A DNA stretch of 64,000 nucleotides from Pseudomonas psychrophila (GTDB taxonomy: Bacteria; Pseudomonadota; Gammaproteobacteria; Pseudomonadales; Pseudomonadaceae), in the NCBI RefSeq assembly GCF_001043005.1, contig NZ_JYKZ01000014.1, positions 51,522-115,521 of the forward strand, in the 5' to 3' direction. This document shows positions 33,233 to 42,697 of the stretch, in pieces; position 1 is the stretch's first letter, and each line of letters opens with the position of its first letter. A model generated the notes under the pieces. It saw only the letters and a list, made by a program, of their open reading frames with translations, was not told the DNA's origin and made no database searches. The position numbers and the translations under genes are program-made.

Positions 33233-35290
33233 ATGACCACAGCCAATACCGCTAAACCAATGGAAGGGTCGCGCAGTCGTTCGCAGATCATCGTGCTTTT
33301 TATCGCCCTGATTGTGTTCATCATGCTGTTGTTCGCCAACTTTGCTTACCTCAACACCCAATCCAATTACGACAAGCAATACATCAGCCACGCAGGTGAG
33401 TTGCGGGTCCTGTCCCAGCGTATCGCCAAAAACGCCACCGAGGCCGCAGCCGGTAAAGCTGCCGCGTTCAAGTTGCTGATCGATGCGCGAAACGATTTCA
33501 GCCAGCGTTGGGGCTATCTGAAAAAAGGTGATGCGGTGACGGGTCTACCTCCCGCACCGCCAGCCGTGCACAAGGAAATGCAGGCGGTACAGCGTGACTG
33601 GGAGCTGTTGCTGAGCAACGTCAACGCCATTTTAGCCAGCGAGCAAACCGTACTGTCGCTGCATCAAGTGGCCGCGACACTGGCCGAAACCGTGCCGCAG
33701 CTGCAGGTCGAATACGAAAAAGTCGTCGAAATCCTCTTGCAGCGTGGCGCGCCGGCCAGCCAGGTGGCGCTGGCGCAGCGTCAGTCATTACTCGCCGAGC
33801 GGATTCTGGGTGCAGTGAATACGGTGTTGGCCGGCGATGAAAATGCAGATCAGGCCGCCGGTGCTTTTGGGCGTGATGCCAACCGCTTCGGGCAAGTGCT
33901 GAACGGCATGCTGGAAGGCAATGACGGGATGAGGATTACCCAGGTCGAAGACAAGGATGCCCGCGCCCGCTTGCAGGAAATTTCCGAGCTGTTCCAGTTT
34001 GTGTCCGGTTCAGTGGATGAAATCATTGAAACCTCGCCGCAGCTGTTCCACGTACGGGAAGCCGCAAACACCATTTTCAGCCTGTCACAAACCCTGCTCG
34101 ATGAAGCGTCGACCCTGGCCAACGGCTTTGAAAATCTTGCCACCGGGCGCTCTCTCGACATCATTGGCGGTTACGTACTGGGCTTGCTGGCACTGGCATC
34201 TATCATCCTGATCGGGTTGGTGATGGTGCGCGAAACCAATCGCCAACTGCGTGAAACGGCTGAAAAGAACGAGCGAAACCAGAACGCGATCATGCGCTTG
34301 CTGGACGAAATTGCCGACTTGGCCGACGGTGATCTGACGGTGACGGCCTCTGTCACCGAAGATTTTACGGGGGCCATCGCCGACTCCATCAACTACTCGA
34401 TCGACCAACTGCGCGAACTGGTGGCCACGATCAACCACACAGCAGGCCAGGTCGCGGCCGCCGTGCAGGAAACCCAGGCCACAGCCATGCAGCTGGCCGA
34501 GGCCTCTGAGCATCAGGCCCAGCAAATTGCCGAGGCTTCGGGAGCCATCCAGCAAATGGCCCACTCCATCGATCAGGTGTCGGCCAACGCGTCGGAGTCT
34601 TCTGCGGTGGCGGAGCGCTCCGTGGCGATTGCCAACAAGGGCAATGAAGTGGTGCACAACACCATTCATGGCATGGACAACATTCGCGATCAGATTCAGG
34701 ACACTGCCAAGCGGATCAAGCGCTTGGGCGAGTCTTCCCAGGAAATCGGCGACATTGTCAGCCTGATTGATGACATTGCCGATCAAACCAATATTCTGGC
34801 GTTGAACGCGGCCATTCAGGCCTCGATGGCGGGTGACGCCGGTCGCGGGTTTGCCGTGGTCGCCGACGAAGTACAGCGTCTGGCCGAACGTTCCTCGGCG
34901 GCTACACGGCAAATCGAAACCCTGGTGCGGGCCATTCAGGCCGACACCAATGAGGCGGTGATTTCCATGGAGCAAACCACCACCGAGGTGGTGCGGGGTG
35001 CCCGTCTGGCCCACGACGCCGGTGTGGCGCTGGAGGAGATCGAAGGCGTGTCGCAAAACCTGGCGGACCTGATTCAAAGCATTTCCAACGCCGCACAGCA
35101 GCAGACCACGTCGGCAGCGCAGATTTCCCTGACCATGAACGTCATTCAGCAAATCACCAACCAGACTTCGTCTGGGTCCACTGCGACCGCCGACAGCATC
35201 GGTAATCTGGCCAAAATGGCCAGTCAACTGCGGCGCTCGGTATCCGGCTTCACATTGCCCGCACCGCCAAAAGACCTTGGGCCACAGTAA
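33233..35290 (+). CDS. pilJ: Type IV pilus chemoreceptor PilJ
   Basis: A 685-residue methyl-accepting chemotaxis protein. The first membrane helix lies near residues 19-40 (IIVLFIALIVFIMLLFANF), a long periplasmic region with two PilJ-type sensor modules follows, then a second helix near 310-332 (GYVLGLLALASIILIGLVMV), a HAMP region (LLDEIADLADGDLTVTASV) and the signalling domain with the hairpin tip DIADQTNILALNAAIQASMAGDAGRGFAVVADEVQRLAE. PilJ senses surface contact or pilin. The methyltransferase gene pilK, adjacent in P. aeruginosa, is missing here. Confidence 0.95.
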   Translation: MTTANTAKPMEGSRSRSQIIVLFIALIVFIMLLFANFAYLNTQSNYDKQYISHAGELRVLSQRIAKNATEAAAGKAAAFKLLIDARNDFSQRWGYLKKGDAVTGLPPAPPAVHKEMQAVQRDWELLLSNVNAILASEQTVLSLHQVAATLAETVPQLQVEYEKVVEILLQRGAPASQVALAQRQSLLAERILGAVNTVLAGDENADQAAGAFGRDANRFGQVLNGMLEGNDGMRITQVEDKDARARLQEISELFQFVSGSVDEIIETSPQLFHVREAANTIFSLSQTLLDEASTLANGFENLATGRSLDIIGGYVLGLLALASIILIGLVMVRETNRQLRETAEKNERNQNAIMRLLDEIADLADGDLTVTASVTEDFTGAIADSINYSIDQLRELVATINHTAGQVAAAVQETQATAMQLAEASEHQAQQIAEASGAIQQMAHSIDQVSANASESSAVAERSVAIANKGNEVVHNTIHGMDNIRDQIQDTAKRIKRLGESSQEIGDIVSLIDDIADQTNILALNAAIQASMAGDAGRGFAVVADEVQRLAERSSAATRQIETLVRAIQADTNEAVISMEQTTTEVVRGARLAHDAGVALEEIEGVSQNLADLIQSISNAAQQQTTSAAQISLTMNVIQQITNQTSSGSTATADSIGNLAKMASQLRRSVSGFTLPAPPKDLGPQ

Positions 35291-35317
35291 TGCGCTGCAA
35301 TTCTGAATGGAGTCGTT

Positions 35318-38300
35318 ATGGTTGACCGGCACGACTATGTGGCTCTTGAGTGGGTCAAAGGCGAAATTGCTCACACACTGAAACAGGCCCGAGTGGCACT
35401 GGATGCCTACGCGCAACAGCCTGCCGCCCACACGCTGGAGCAGTGTCTGGCCTGTATCCATCAGGTGCATGGCAGCTTGCTGATGGTCGAATTCTACGGC
35501 GCAGCCTTGCTGGCTGAAGAGATGGAGCAACTGGTTGTTGCCTTGCGAGAGGGCCGCGTCAGCCAGCTTGAGGAAGCCCTGCGGTTACTGCAGCAAGCGT
35601 TCAGCCAATTGCCGTTGTACCTGGACCGTGTGCACAGCGCCCGACGCGATTGGCCATTGGTGGTGTTGCCATTGCTCAATGACTTGCGCAGCGCCCGTGG
35701 CGAAGCCCTGCTCTCGGAAACCAGCCTGTTCAGCCCGCCCTTGCAGGTATTGCCCCCACTGGACCAGACCGCCCTGGCCCGTTTGCTCCCGGCTGACTTG
35801 CCCCGTGAGCTGCGGATTCTGCGGCATACCCTGCAGACCGCGTTTCTGGGTTTGCGCCGTGGGGAGGCCGTGCAGGCCAATCTGGAAATAATGGCTGGCG
35901 TGTTCGCGCGGCTTCAAAGCCTGTGCCTGGGGTCGCCTCTCAACGCATTGTGGAAAATAGCCGCAGCCCTGGTCGACGGCATGCTTAAAGGCCGCGTGCC
36001 CAACAGCCCGGCTCTGCGCAGCCTGCTTAAAAAGTCTGACAAGGAGCTCAAGCGCCTGCTGGAGCAGGGCATCGAGGCCATTAACCAGCCTGCGCCCGAA
36101 GAACTGCTCACCAGCCTGCTGTTTTACATCGCCAAGGCCGAGCACCCGACTTCGAAAATGCTCGCCTTGAAGAACCATTACGAACTGGACCAGGCCATGC
36201 CCGATGCGGCGATGGTCGATGAGGAGCGCGCGCGATTGGCGGGCCCTGACCGCGACGCGATGCGCTCTGTGGTCGCGGCCTTGTGCGAAGAGCTGGTGCG
36301 GGTCAAGGAACGCCTCGATCTGTTTGTGCGCAGCGACCGCTTGCACGTCTCGGAGCTGAGCAGCCTGATGGCACCGTTGCGTCAGATCGCCGATACCCTG
36401 GCGGTGCTGGGGTTTGGTCAGCCGCGAAAAGTCATCATCGACCAACTGGCGGTGATGCAGAGCCTGGCCCAGGGCCAGCGCGAGCCTACCGATGCGGTGT
36501 TGATGGATGTCGCGTCGGCCCTGCTTTACGTCGAAGCCACCTTGGCTGGCATGGTCGGCAGCGTTGAGCCTTCGCAGCGCGAAGAAAGCCGTTTGCCCAC
36601 GACCGACTTGATGCAGATCCATCAGTTGGTGATCAAGGAGGCGCGCATCGGCCTTGAGGACGTCAAGGACCTGATCACTGACTACCTGACGGCAGGCCAC
36701 GACCGCGTGCACCTGGAGCCACTGCCCGCATTGCTGACACAAATTCGTGGCGCGCTGGCGATGATCCCTCTGAGCCGCGCAGCCAGCCTGCTGCAAGCCT
36801 GCCATGACTATCTGTGCGAGCGCCTGCTGCAGGGCCCGGACACGCCCACCGAGCAGCAACTGGATCATCTGGCAGAAGCACTGACCAGCATCGAGTATTA
36901 CCTCGAACGTCTGGCCCAAGACCCGGGTGCAGCGGGTGAACGGGTGCTGGATTGGGCCCAAAGCAGCCTGGCCAGGCTGGGTTATGTCCCGGCTGTATCC
37001 CCCGCTACCTCGCTCGATGACGTGCCCGGCCCGGCAGAACAACAGCAGATGCCGGATCTGCAGGCACAAAGCCTGGCCGACGTGCTGGCGAGTCCGCTGT
37101 CTGCGCTCAATCCGCCTGCCCGGCACATGCCCGCCAGTTTGCTGCCACCGCCGGTTGATGAAGAACCGCTGGATGAAGAATTGCTGGAAGTCTTTCTGGA
37201 AGAGACCGACGAAGTACTGATCACCCTGCACGATTGTTTGCCGCAATGGGTCGCCAATCCGGCGGACAGCGCCGCACTGGCTGAACTGCGGCGCGGCTTT
37301 CACACCCTCAAGGGCAGCGGGCGTATGGTGCGTGCGCTGGTGCTGGCGGAGTTGGCGTGGGCGGTCGAAAACCTGCTCAATCGGGTCATTGAGCGCAGCG
37401 TGGCACCGTCCCAGGAGATCTATCAACTGCTCGAAGACGTGCTGGTGATGCTGCCCGAGTTGATCCAGGCGTTTGCCGAGCAAAGCCAGCGTCAGCGTGA
37501 AGATGTCGACCAACTGGCCGTTCGGGCACAGCGCCTGGCCAAAGGTGGGCCGCAGCCGCTATTGATCGCGCAGGACACCAGCCATTTCGACCCGCAGCTG
37601 CTGGACATCTTCCGACAGGAAGCGCAAACCCACCTTGAGCGTCTTGATCGTTTTCTGGATCGGGCCCAAGAGCAAATGCCGCTGTATGCCAGCGACGATT
37701 TACAACTGGCCATGCACACCCTTAAAGGCAGCGCGCACATGGCGGGCGTGGTGCACATGGCCGAACTGGCTGCACCACTCGATCATCTGGTCCGTGAATA
37801 CAAGGCCCATCATCTTGCCCTTGGGCAGGATGAAATCGAGCTGTTGAGGGAGGCCGACGTCTTGATGCATCGCGGCCTCAAGCAGCTTGATAGCGACCCG
37901 CTGGCCGACATCAAGGGCGCCCGCTCACTGATCGAGCGCACCGAGCGCCTGATAGCCACCCGCCTTGAGACCCTGCTCAATACGCCCACCAGCAGTTGGG
38001 TGACCCAGCGCGACCCGCAACGGATTACCGAGTTTCTGGGCGAGAGCATGGACATTCTGTTTGATGCCGAAGACCTGCTTAAAAACTGGCATCAGAACCC
38101 CCAGCAGCGCGAGGGGCTCGATACCCTGTTGGACCAACTGACGGGCCTGGCCCAGGCCGCACACGTGCTTGACCTGCAGCCCATTGATGCATTGTGCGAA
38201 GCCTTGCTCGACCTGTATGGGGCTGTTGAAGAAAGCAGCCTGGCGGCCAGTGAACGGTTCTTCGAGGCGGCCGATGATGCTCAGGAAGGGCTGATCAACA

Positions 38301-41209
38301 TGCTTGATCAACTGGCGGCGGGGCAGGAAATCATCCCGCAACCGGAGCTGATCCAGACCTTGCATGCGCTGCTGCACGAAGGGTTGGCGCCTGATGCCAC
38401 GGGGCTGATACGCCGTGATGGCGGCCAGACGCTGGACATCACCGAGCTGGGTGCCGCCACCGAGCAGTTGGGCGCGGGGCAGGACGATGATGTCGACGAG
38501 GAAATTGTCGAAATCTTTCTCGAAGAGGCGGTGGATATTCTCGACAGTGTCGGGCAGGCCTTGCAGCGCTGGCTGAGCGCCCCCGACAGCCTGGCGTCCC
38601 TGACGTCCTTGCAGCGCGACTTGCACACCCTCAAGGGCGGGGCGCGCATGGCCGGGATCGAGCCCATTGCCGATCTGGCCCATGAGCTGGAGCACTTGTA
38701 CGAAGGCCTGCTGGACCGGCGCCTGAGTGAAAGCCCGGCGTTGCGCCGCTTGCTTGAGCGCAGTCATGAACAACTGGCGCAGCTGCTTGAGCAGCTCAAG
38801 CACAAGCAGCCGTTGAGCGAGTCTTATGAACTGATCGAAGCTATTCGCGGATTTCGTCTTTACAGACATTCGCCTGTGGAGCCGAACAACACCGAAGCCG
38901 AGCCCAATGTCGCACTGAACACGGGCGACCCTGAGTTGCAGGATATTTTCCTCGATGAAGCTTTCGACATCCTTGAAAGCTCGGGCACGGCGTTGTCGCG
39001 ATGGCAAGCCGACCCCCAGAACCACCTTGAAGTCGAAAACCTGCTGCGTGACCTGCACACCCTCAAGGGCGGCGCGCGGATGGTTGAGGTCGCTGCCATT
39101 GGCGACTTTGCCCACGAACTTGAGACTCTCTTCGAAGATATTTCAGTGGGCTTGCTGGCACCCAATGCCGAGTTGTTTGTATTGCTTGAGCGTTGCCATG
39201 ACCAGTTGGCGCAAATGTTTGATGCGTTGCGCAGTGGCCAGCCGCTGCCTTCGGCCCAGGCCCTGATGGAGAAAATCCGCAGGATTGAACGCAACACCCG
39301 GCAGGAAGCCTCCGCAGCGACCAAACCGGAGCCTGTGGCGCCGCCATTGCCCGAAGGTGAGCGCACGGGGCTGGACACCCTCAAGGTGCCAGCAGAGCTG
39401 CTGGAAGACCTGGTCAACCTGGCGGGCGAAGCCTCGACCATTCGCGGGCGCGTTGAGCAGCAGGTCAACGATGGCCAGATCGCCCTCAACGAAATGCAGA
39501 CCACCCTTGAGCGGATGCAGGACCAACTGCGTCGTCTCGACAGCGAAACCCAGGGCCGTCTGCACAGTCGCTCGCACACCGAAGCCGATGGCGTGGCTTA
39601 CGACGAATTTGACCCGCTGGAGATGGACCGCCATTCCCTGCTGCAGCAACTGTCCCGCGCGTTGTTTGAATCGGCCTCGGACTTGCTCGACCTCAAGGCC
39701 ACCCTGGCGGCACGTTATCAGGACGCCCACGGCTTGTTGCAAAAACAGGCGCGGGTAAACACCCAATTACAGGAAGGTCTGATGGGCACCCGTATGGTGC
39801 CGTTCGAGCGCGTATTGCCACGCCTTAAGCGGGTCGTGCGTCAGGTGGCCAGTGAGCTGGGCAAGCAGGTCGAATTCAGTGTGATCAACGCTGAAGCCGA
39901 AATTGACCGCAACGTGCTTGAGCGCATGGTTGCGCCGTTGGAGCACATGTTGCGCAACGCGGTGGACCATGGCCTTGAACCTGCAGACATCCGTCACGCC
40001 AGCGGCAAGCCGGAGCAGGGGTTGATCAGTCTGGAACTGTCGTACGAAGGTGGCGACGTGGTGTTCGACATGCATGACGATGGTGCCGGTGTACCGCTTG
40101 AAGCCGTGCGCCGTAAAGCCATTTTGCGGGGCCTGCTGGACCCGCAGGTGACGATCAGCGACCGCGAGGTGTTGCAGTTCATCCTGCAGCCGGGTTTCTC
40201 CACCGCAGAAAAAATCACTCAGATCTCCGGGCGCGGCGTCGGTATGGACGTGGTCCACGAAGAAGTGCGCCAGTTGGGCGGCAGCATGACCATCGACTCG
40301 GTCGCCGGGCAGGGCGTGCACTTTCAGATCCGCCTGCCCTTCAGTGTCTCGCTCAACCGGGCGCTGATGGTGCAATGCGCCGACGAGCAGTACGCCATTG
40401 CGCTCGACACTGTCGAAGGCATCGTGCGGGTCATGCCCAATGAGCTGGAGGGGTATTACCAGCTCAACCCGCCGCTGTACCACTACGGTGGGCAAACCTA
40501 CGAGTTGCGTTACCTGGGCGAGCTGCTGCAAACCGTGGGCAAGCCCAAGCTTGTGGGCGAAAGCCATTCGTTGCCGGTGCTGCTGGTGCATTGCCAGGAT
40601 CAGCGCGTGGCGTTGCAGGTCGACGCGCTGGATGGCTCACGAGAAATCGTGGTCAAAAGCCTCGGCCCGCAATTTACCGGGGTGCAGGGGTTGTCGGGTG
40701 CGACCATTCTGGGAGATGGCCGGGTAGTGCTGATCCTCGATCTGCTGGCCTATATTCGCGCCCACCAGGCGCGTCAGCCGTTGCAGCGGGCGCATCACGA
40801 AGCGGTCGGCGCGCTGGAATTCACCCCCGCCGTGCGTCCGACGCTGGTGCTGGTGGTGGACGATTCGGTCACCGTGCGCAAAGTCACCAGTCGGCTGCTG
40901 GAGCGCAACGGCATGAACGTTATCACCGCCAAGGATGGGGTCGATGCCATGAGCGTACTTGAAGAGCACATCCCCGACCTGATGCTGCTGGACATCGAGA
41001 TGCCGCGCATGGACGGCTTTGAAGTTGCCACCCGCGTGCGCAACGACCCGCGCCTCAAGGACCTGCCGATCATCATGATCACCTCGCGCACCGGGCAAAA
41101 ACACCAGAACCGTGCGATGGCTATTGGCGTCAACGACTACCTGGGCAAACCGTATCAAGAGTCGGTGTTGCTGGAACGCATCACCTACTGGAGCAAGTTT
41201 CATGCTTGA
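35318..41209 (+). CDS. chpA: Chemosensory hybrid histidine kinase ChpA (reduced form)
   Basis: A 1963-residue CheA-like kinase, clearly shorter than the roughly 2470 residues of P. aeruginosa ChpA. Four histidine phosphotransfer domains keep HTLKG, near residues 661 (FHTLKGSGRMV), 798 (MHTLKGSAHMAG), 1101 (LHTLKGGARMAG) and 1246 (LHTLKGGARMVE). Several degenerate copies lie in the first 600 residues and around 920. LKVPAELLEDLVNLAGEAS (about 1351) begins the dimerisation part, MLRNAVDHGLE and GRGVGMDVV belong to the ATPase domain, a CheW domain follows, and a receiver domain ends the protein (VVDDSVTVRK to LGKPY). It overlaps chpC by 8 bases. Confidence 0.95.
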   Translation: MVDRHDYVALEWVKGEIAHTLKQARVALDAYAQQPAAHTLEQCLACIHQVHGSLLMVEFYGAALLAEEMEQLVVALREGRVSQLEEALRLLQQAFSQLPLYLDRVHSARRDWPLVVLPLLNDLRSARGEALLSETSLFSPPLQVLPPLDQTALARLLPADLPRELRILRHTLQTAFLGLRRGEAVQANLEIMAGVFARLQSLCLGSPLNALWKIAAALVDGMLKGRVPNSPALRSLLKKSDKELKRLLEQGIEAINQPAPEELLTSLLFYIAKAEHPTSKMLALKNHYELDQAMPDAAMVDEERARLAGPDRDAMRSVVAALCEELVRVKERLDLFVRSDRLHVSELSSLMAPLRQIADTLAVLGFGQPRKVIIDQLAVMQSLAQGQREPTDAVLMDVASALLYVEATLAGMVGSVEPSQREESRLPTTDLMQIHQLVIKEARIGLEDVKDLITDYLTAGHDRVHLEPLPALLTQIRGALAMIPLSRAASLLQACHDYLCERLLQGPDTPTEQQLDHLAEALTSIEYYLERLAQDPGAAGERVLDWAQSSLARLGYVPAVSPATSLDDVPGPAEQQQMPDLQAQSLADVLASPLSALNPPARHMPASLLPPPVDEEPLDEELLEVFLEETDEVLITLHDCLPQWVANPADSAALAELRRGFHTLKGSGRMVRALVLAELAWAVENLLNRVIERSVAPSQEIYQLLEDVLVMLPELIQAFAEQSQRQREDVDQLAVRAQRLAKGGPQPLLIAQDTSHFDPQLLDIFRQEAQTHLERLDRFLDRAQEQMPLYASDDLQLAMHTLKGSAHMAGVVHMAELAAPLDHLVREYKAHHLALGQDEIELLREADVLMHRGLKQLDSDPLADIKGARSLIERTERLIATRLETLLNTPTSSWVTQRDPQRITEFLGESMDILFDAEDLLKNWHQNPQQREGLDTLLDQLTGLAQAAHVLDLQPIDALCEALLDLYGAVEESSLAASERFFEAADDAQEGLINMLDQLAAGQEIIPQPELIQTLHALLHEGLAPDATGLIRRDGGQTLDITELGAATEQLGAGQDDDVDEEIVEIFLEEAVDILDSVGQALQRWLSAPDSLASLTSLQRDLHTLKGGARMAGIEPIADLAHELEHLYEGLLDRRLSESPALRRLLERSHEQLAQLLEQLKHKQPLSESYELIEAIRGFRLYRHSPVEPNNTEAEPNVALNTGDPELQDIFLDEAFDILESSGTALSRWQADPQNHLEVENLLRDLHTLKGGARMVEVAAIGDFAHELETLFEDISVGLLAPNAELFVLLERCHDQLAQMFDALRSGQPLPSAQALMEKIRRIERNTRQEASAATKPEPVAPPLPEGERTGLDTLKVPAELLEDLVNLAGEASTIRGRVEQQVNDGQIALNEMQTTLERMQDQLRRLDSETQGRLHSRSHTEADGVAYDEFDPLEMDRHSLLQQLSRALFESASDLLDLKATLAARYQDAHGLLQKQARVNTQLQEGLMGTRMVPFERVLPRLKRVVRQVASELGKQVEFSVINAEAEIDRNVLERMVAPLEHMLRNAVDHGLEPADIRHASGKPEQGLISLELSYEGGDVVFDMHDDGAGVPLEAVRRKAILRGLLDPQVTISDREVLQFILQPGFSTAEKITQISGRGVGMDVVHEEVRQLGGSMTIDSVAGQGVHFQIRLPFSVSLNRALMVQCADEQYAIALDTVEGIVRVMPNELEGYYQLNPPLYHYGGQTYELRYLGELLQTVGKPKLVGESHSLPVLLVHCQDQRVALQVDALDGSREIVVKSLGPQFTGVQGLSGATILGDGRVVLILDLLAYIRAHQARQPLQRAHHEAVGALEFTPAVRPTLVLVVDDSVTVRKVTSRLLERNGMNVITAKDGVDAMSVLEEHIPDLMLLDIEMPRMDGFEVATRVRNDPRLKDLPIIMITSRTGQKHQNRAMAIGVNDYLGKPYQESVLLERITYWSKFHA

Positions 41210-41648
41210 TCATCGAGTGGGTAGCCTGACCGGCTTGCTGCTGCCGCTGGCCGACCGCTACCTGCTGTTGCCCAACATCGCCATTGCCGAGCTGATTGGC
41301 TGGCAGCGCGGCGACCCCAGCAGCGACTCACCACCCTGGCACCTGCGCCAGATCACCTGGCGCGACCACGAATTGCCCTTGATCAGCTTTGAAGCCGCCT
41401 GCGGCAATCCCATTGTGATTGGTGATCGAGCTCGTATCGTCGTCCTCAACACGCTGGGCGGCGACCCTCATCTGAAATTCATCGCCATGGTGGTGCAAGG
41501 CATTCCGCGCTCTTATCGCCTCGACAGCCAACTGAGCTTTGTCGACGTACCTCTCAGCCCGCTGGAGCGTGCGGCGGTGCAAGTGGGGGACCATGTGGCG
41601 AAAATCCCGGACTTGCTGGCGCTGGAGAAATTGGTGCGCGGGGGATAA
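41202..41648 (+). CDS. chpC: CheW-like adaptor ChpC
   Basis: A 148-residue CheW-domain protein starting at MLDHRVGSLTGLLLPLADRYLLLPNIAIAELI, within the 3' end of chpA. RARIVVLNTLGGDPHLKFIAMVVQGIPRSYRL is the second CheW half. In P. aeruginosa chpC is separated from chpA by the methylesterase gene chpB; here it follows directly. It would be a second adaptor feeding signals to ChpA. Confidence 0.88.
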   Translation: MLDHRVGSLTGLLLPLADRYLLLPNIAIAELIGWQRGDPSSDSPPWHLRQITWRDHELPLISFEAACGNPIVIGDRARIVVLNTLGGDPHLKFIAMVVQGIPRSYRLDSQLSFVDVPLSPLERAAVQVGDHVAKIPDLLALEKLVRGG

Positions 41649-41650
41649 CG

Positions 41651-41708
41651 CCTGTAGATACTCTGTTGCCAACCGGCCTGTTTAGAGAAATGTGCTTCGC
41701 TAAACAGG
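41651..41708 (-). repeat. Hairpin plus 20-mer intergenic repeat, copy B
   Basis: Read on the minus strand, a perfect 9-base stem (CCTGTTTAG at 41700-41708 with CTAAACAGG at 41677-41685, 14-base loop) is followed by GGCAACAGAGTATCTACAGG at 41651-41670. The 20-mer is identical to that at 4630-4649 and begins two bases after the chpC stop codon. Confidence 0.6.
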
Positions 41709-42078
41709 TCGGCCTGTAGGCCGCCTCGGCGGGCCGTTGATCTTGTTTTTGCAATGGTTTTTGATCTGCCTGCCCTTCGGGAGGCCGAGCGCAGCGAGGG
41801 CCGTACGCTGGGGCAAGGCCCAGTCTCGGAAACGTCGGGCAAGGGAAAGGGATCGCTCTTATAAAATCCGCTTTTATGGGGCACATTTGCCCGTGATTCA
41901 AACACTGCGGTCTGCCATTCAAAGCGCAGTGAGGCCATCGCGAGCAGGCTCGCTCCCACAGAGGCTGAGCAAGGCTGGTTTTCGACGATCGCCGCATTGC
42001 CCTTTAACTTCGCAACCTTGACCCTTATCTAGTAACCGGGTGACACAGTCGCACTGTCAGTTCTTGAGGATGTTGCAC
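41709..42078. other. Non-coding gap between chpC and the hemolysin III gene
   Basis: The 430 bases from 41649 to 42078 contain no convincing gene; the small open frames have no family resemblance. After the hairpin repeat there is a GC-rich block (to about 41860), a small A/T stem (ATAAAA-TCCGC-TTTTAT near 41864), and a single REP arm at 41938-41961. It reads like accumulated repeat debris. Confidence 0.6.
41938..41961. repeat. Solitary REP arm
   Basis: One copy of the REP unit (TCGCGAGCAGGCTCGCTCCC then ACAG) with no inverted partner nearby. Confidence 0.75.
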
Positions 42079-42696
42079 ATGTATCACGGTGAAAAGCTCA
42101 ACGCCTGGACCCATCTGGTGGGTGCGGTTGCGGCAGCAGTGGGCAGTATCTGGTTGTTGGTAATGGCGTGCCTCGATGGCAGCCCGCAGAAGATTGTGAG
42201 TGTGGCGATTTATGGTGTCACGCTGGTGTTGTTGTACAGCGTATCCACCGTGTACCACAGCGTGCGCGGGCGCTCAAAGGTGATCATGCAGAAGTTCGAT
42301 CACCTCTCCATTTACCTGTTGATCGCGGGCAGTTACACGCCGTTTTGCCTGGTCACGCTGCACGGGCCGTGGGGCTGGTCGCTGTTCGGGATTGTGTGGA
42401 GCATGGCGGTGATCGGCATGTTGCAGGAGATCAAGCCACGCTCCGAGGCGCGCATCCTGTCTATCGTGATTTACGCGGTGATGGGCTGGATTGTGCTGGT
42501 GGCCGTCAAGCCGTTACTCGCGGCGCTGGGCACCGCGGGCTTTATTTGGCTGGCCACGGGCGGAGTGATGTACACCGTGGGGATTATCTTTTTTGCCCTG
42601 GATCATCGTCTGCGCCATGCCCACGGCATTTGGCACCTGTTCGTGATTGCCGGCAGCCTGCTGCATTTTGTGGCCATCGCGCATTACGTCATCTGA
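42079..42696 (+). CDS. Hemolysin III/YqfA-like seven-helix membrane protein
   Basis: A 205-residue protein with about seven membrane segments, of the hemolysin III/PAQR-related family. YHGEKLNAWTHLVGAVAAAVG and STVYHSVRG with KFDHLSIYLLIAGSYTPF carry the conserved His and Asp residues, and HAHGIWHLFVIAGSLLHF carries the last His pair. The start at 42079 is placed 8 bases after GAGG; an in-frame ATG at 42070 sits too close to it. The family may have hydrolase activity in the membrane, but the bacterial function is not established. Confidence 0.9.
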   Translation: MYHGEKLNAWTHLVGAVAAAVGSIWLLVMACLDGSPQKIVSVAIYGVTLVLLYSVSTVYHSVRGRSKVIMQKFDHLSIYLLIAGSYTPFCLVTLHGPWGWSLFGIVWSMAVIGMLQEIKPRSEARILSIVIYAVMGWIVLVAVKPLLAALGTAGFIWLATGGVMYTVGIIFFALDHRLRHAHGIWHLFVIAGSLLHFVAIAHYVI

Positions 42697-42697
42697 C

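Noticed and set aside
35585..37513. A 642-codon open frame on the minus strand inside chpA
   Set aside because: It mirrors a real, domain-rich coding frame on the plus strand. Long antisense frames are expected in GC-rich Pseudomonas genes. The same applies to the antisense frame at 37925-39115.
41737..42021. A 94-codon open frame after chpC
   Set aside because: It is Arg-rich and crosses repeat sequence including a REP arm, with no start signal or family resemblance.
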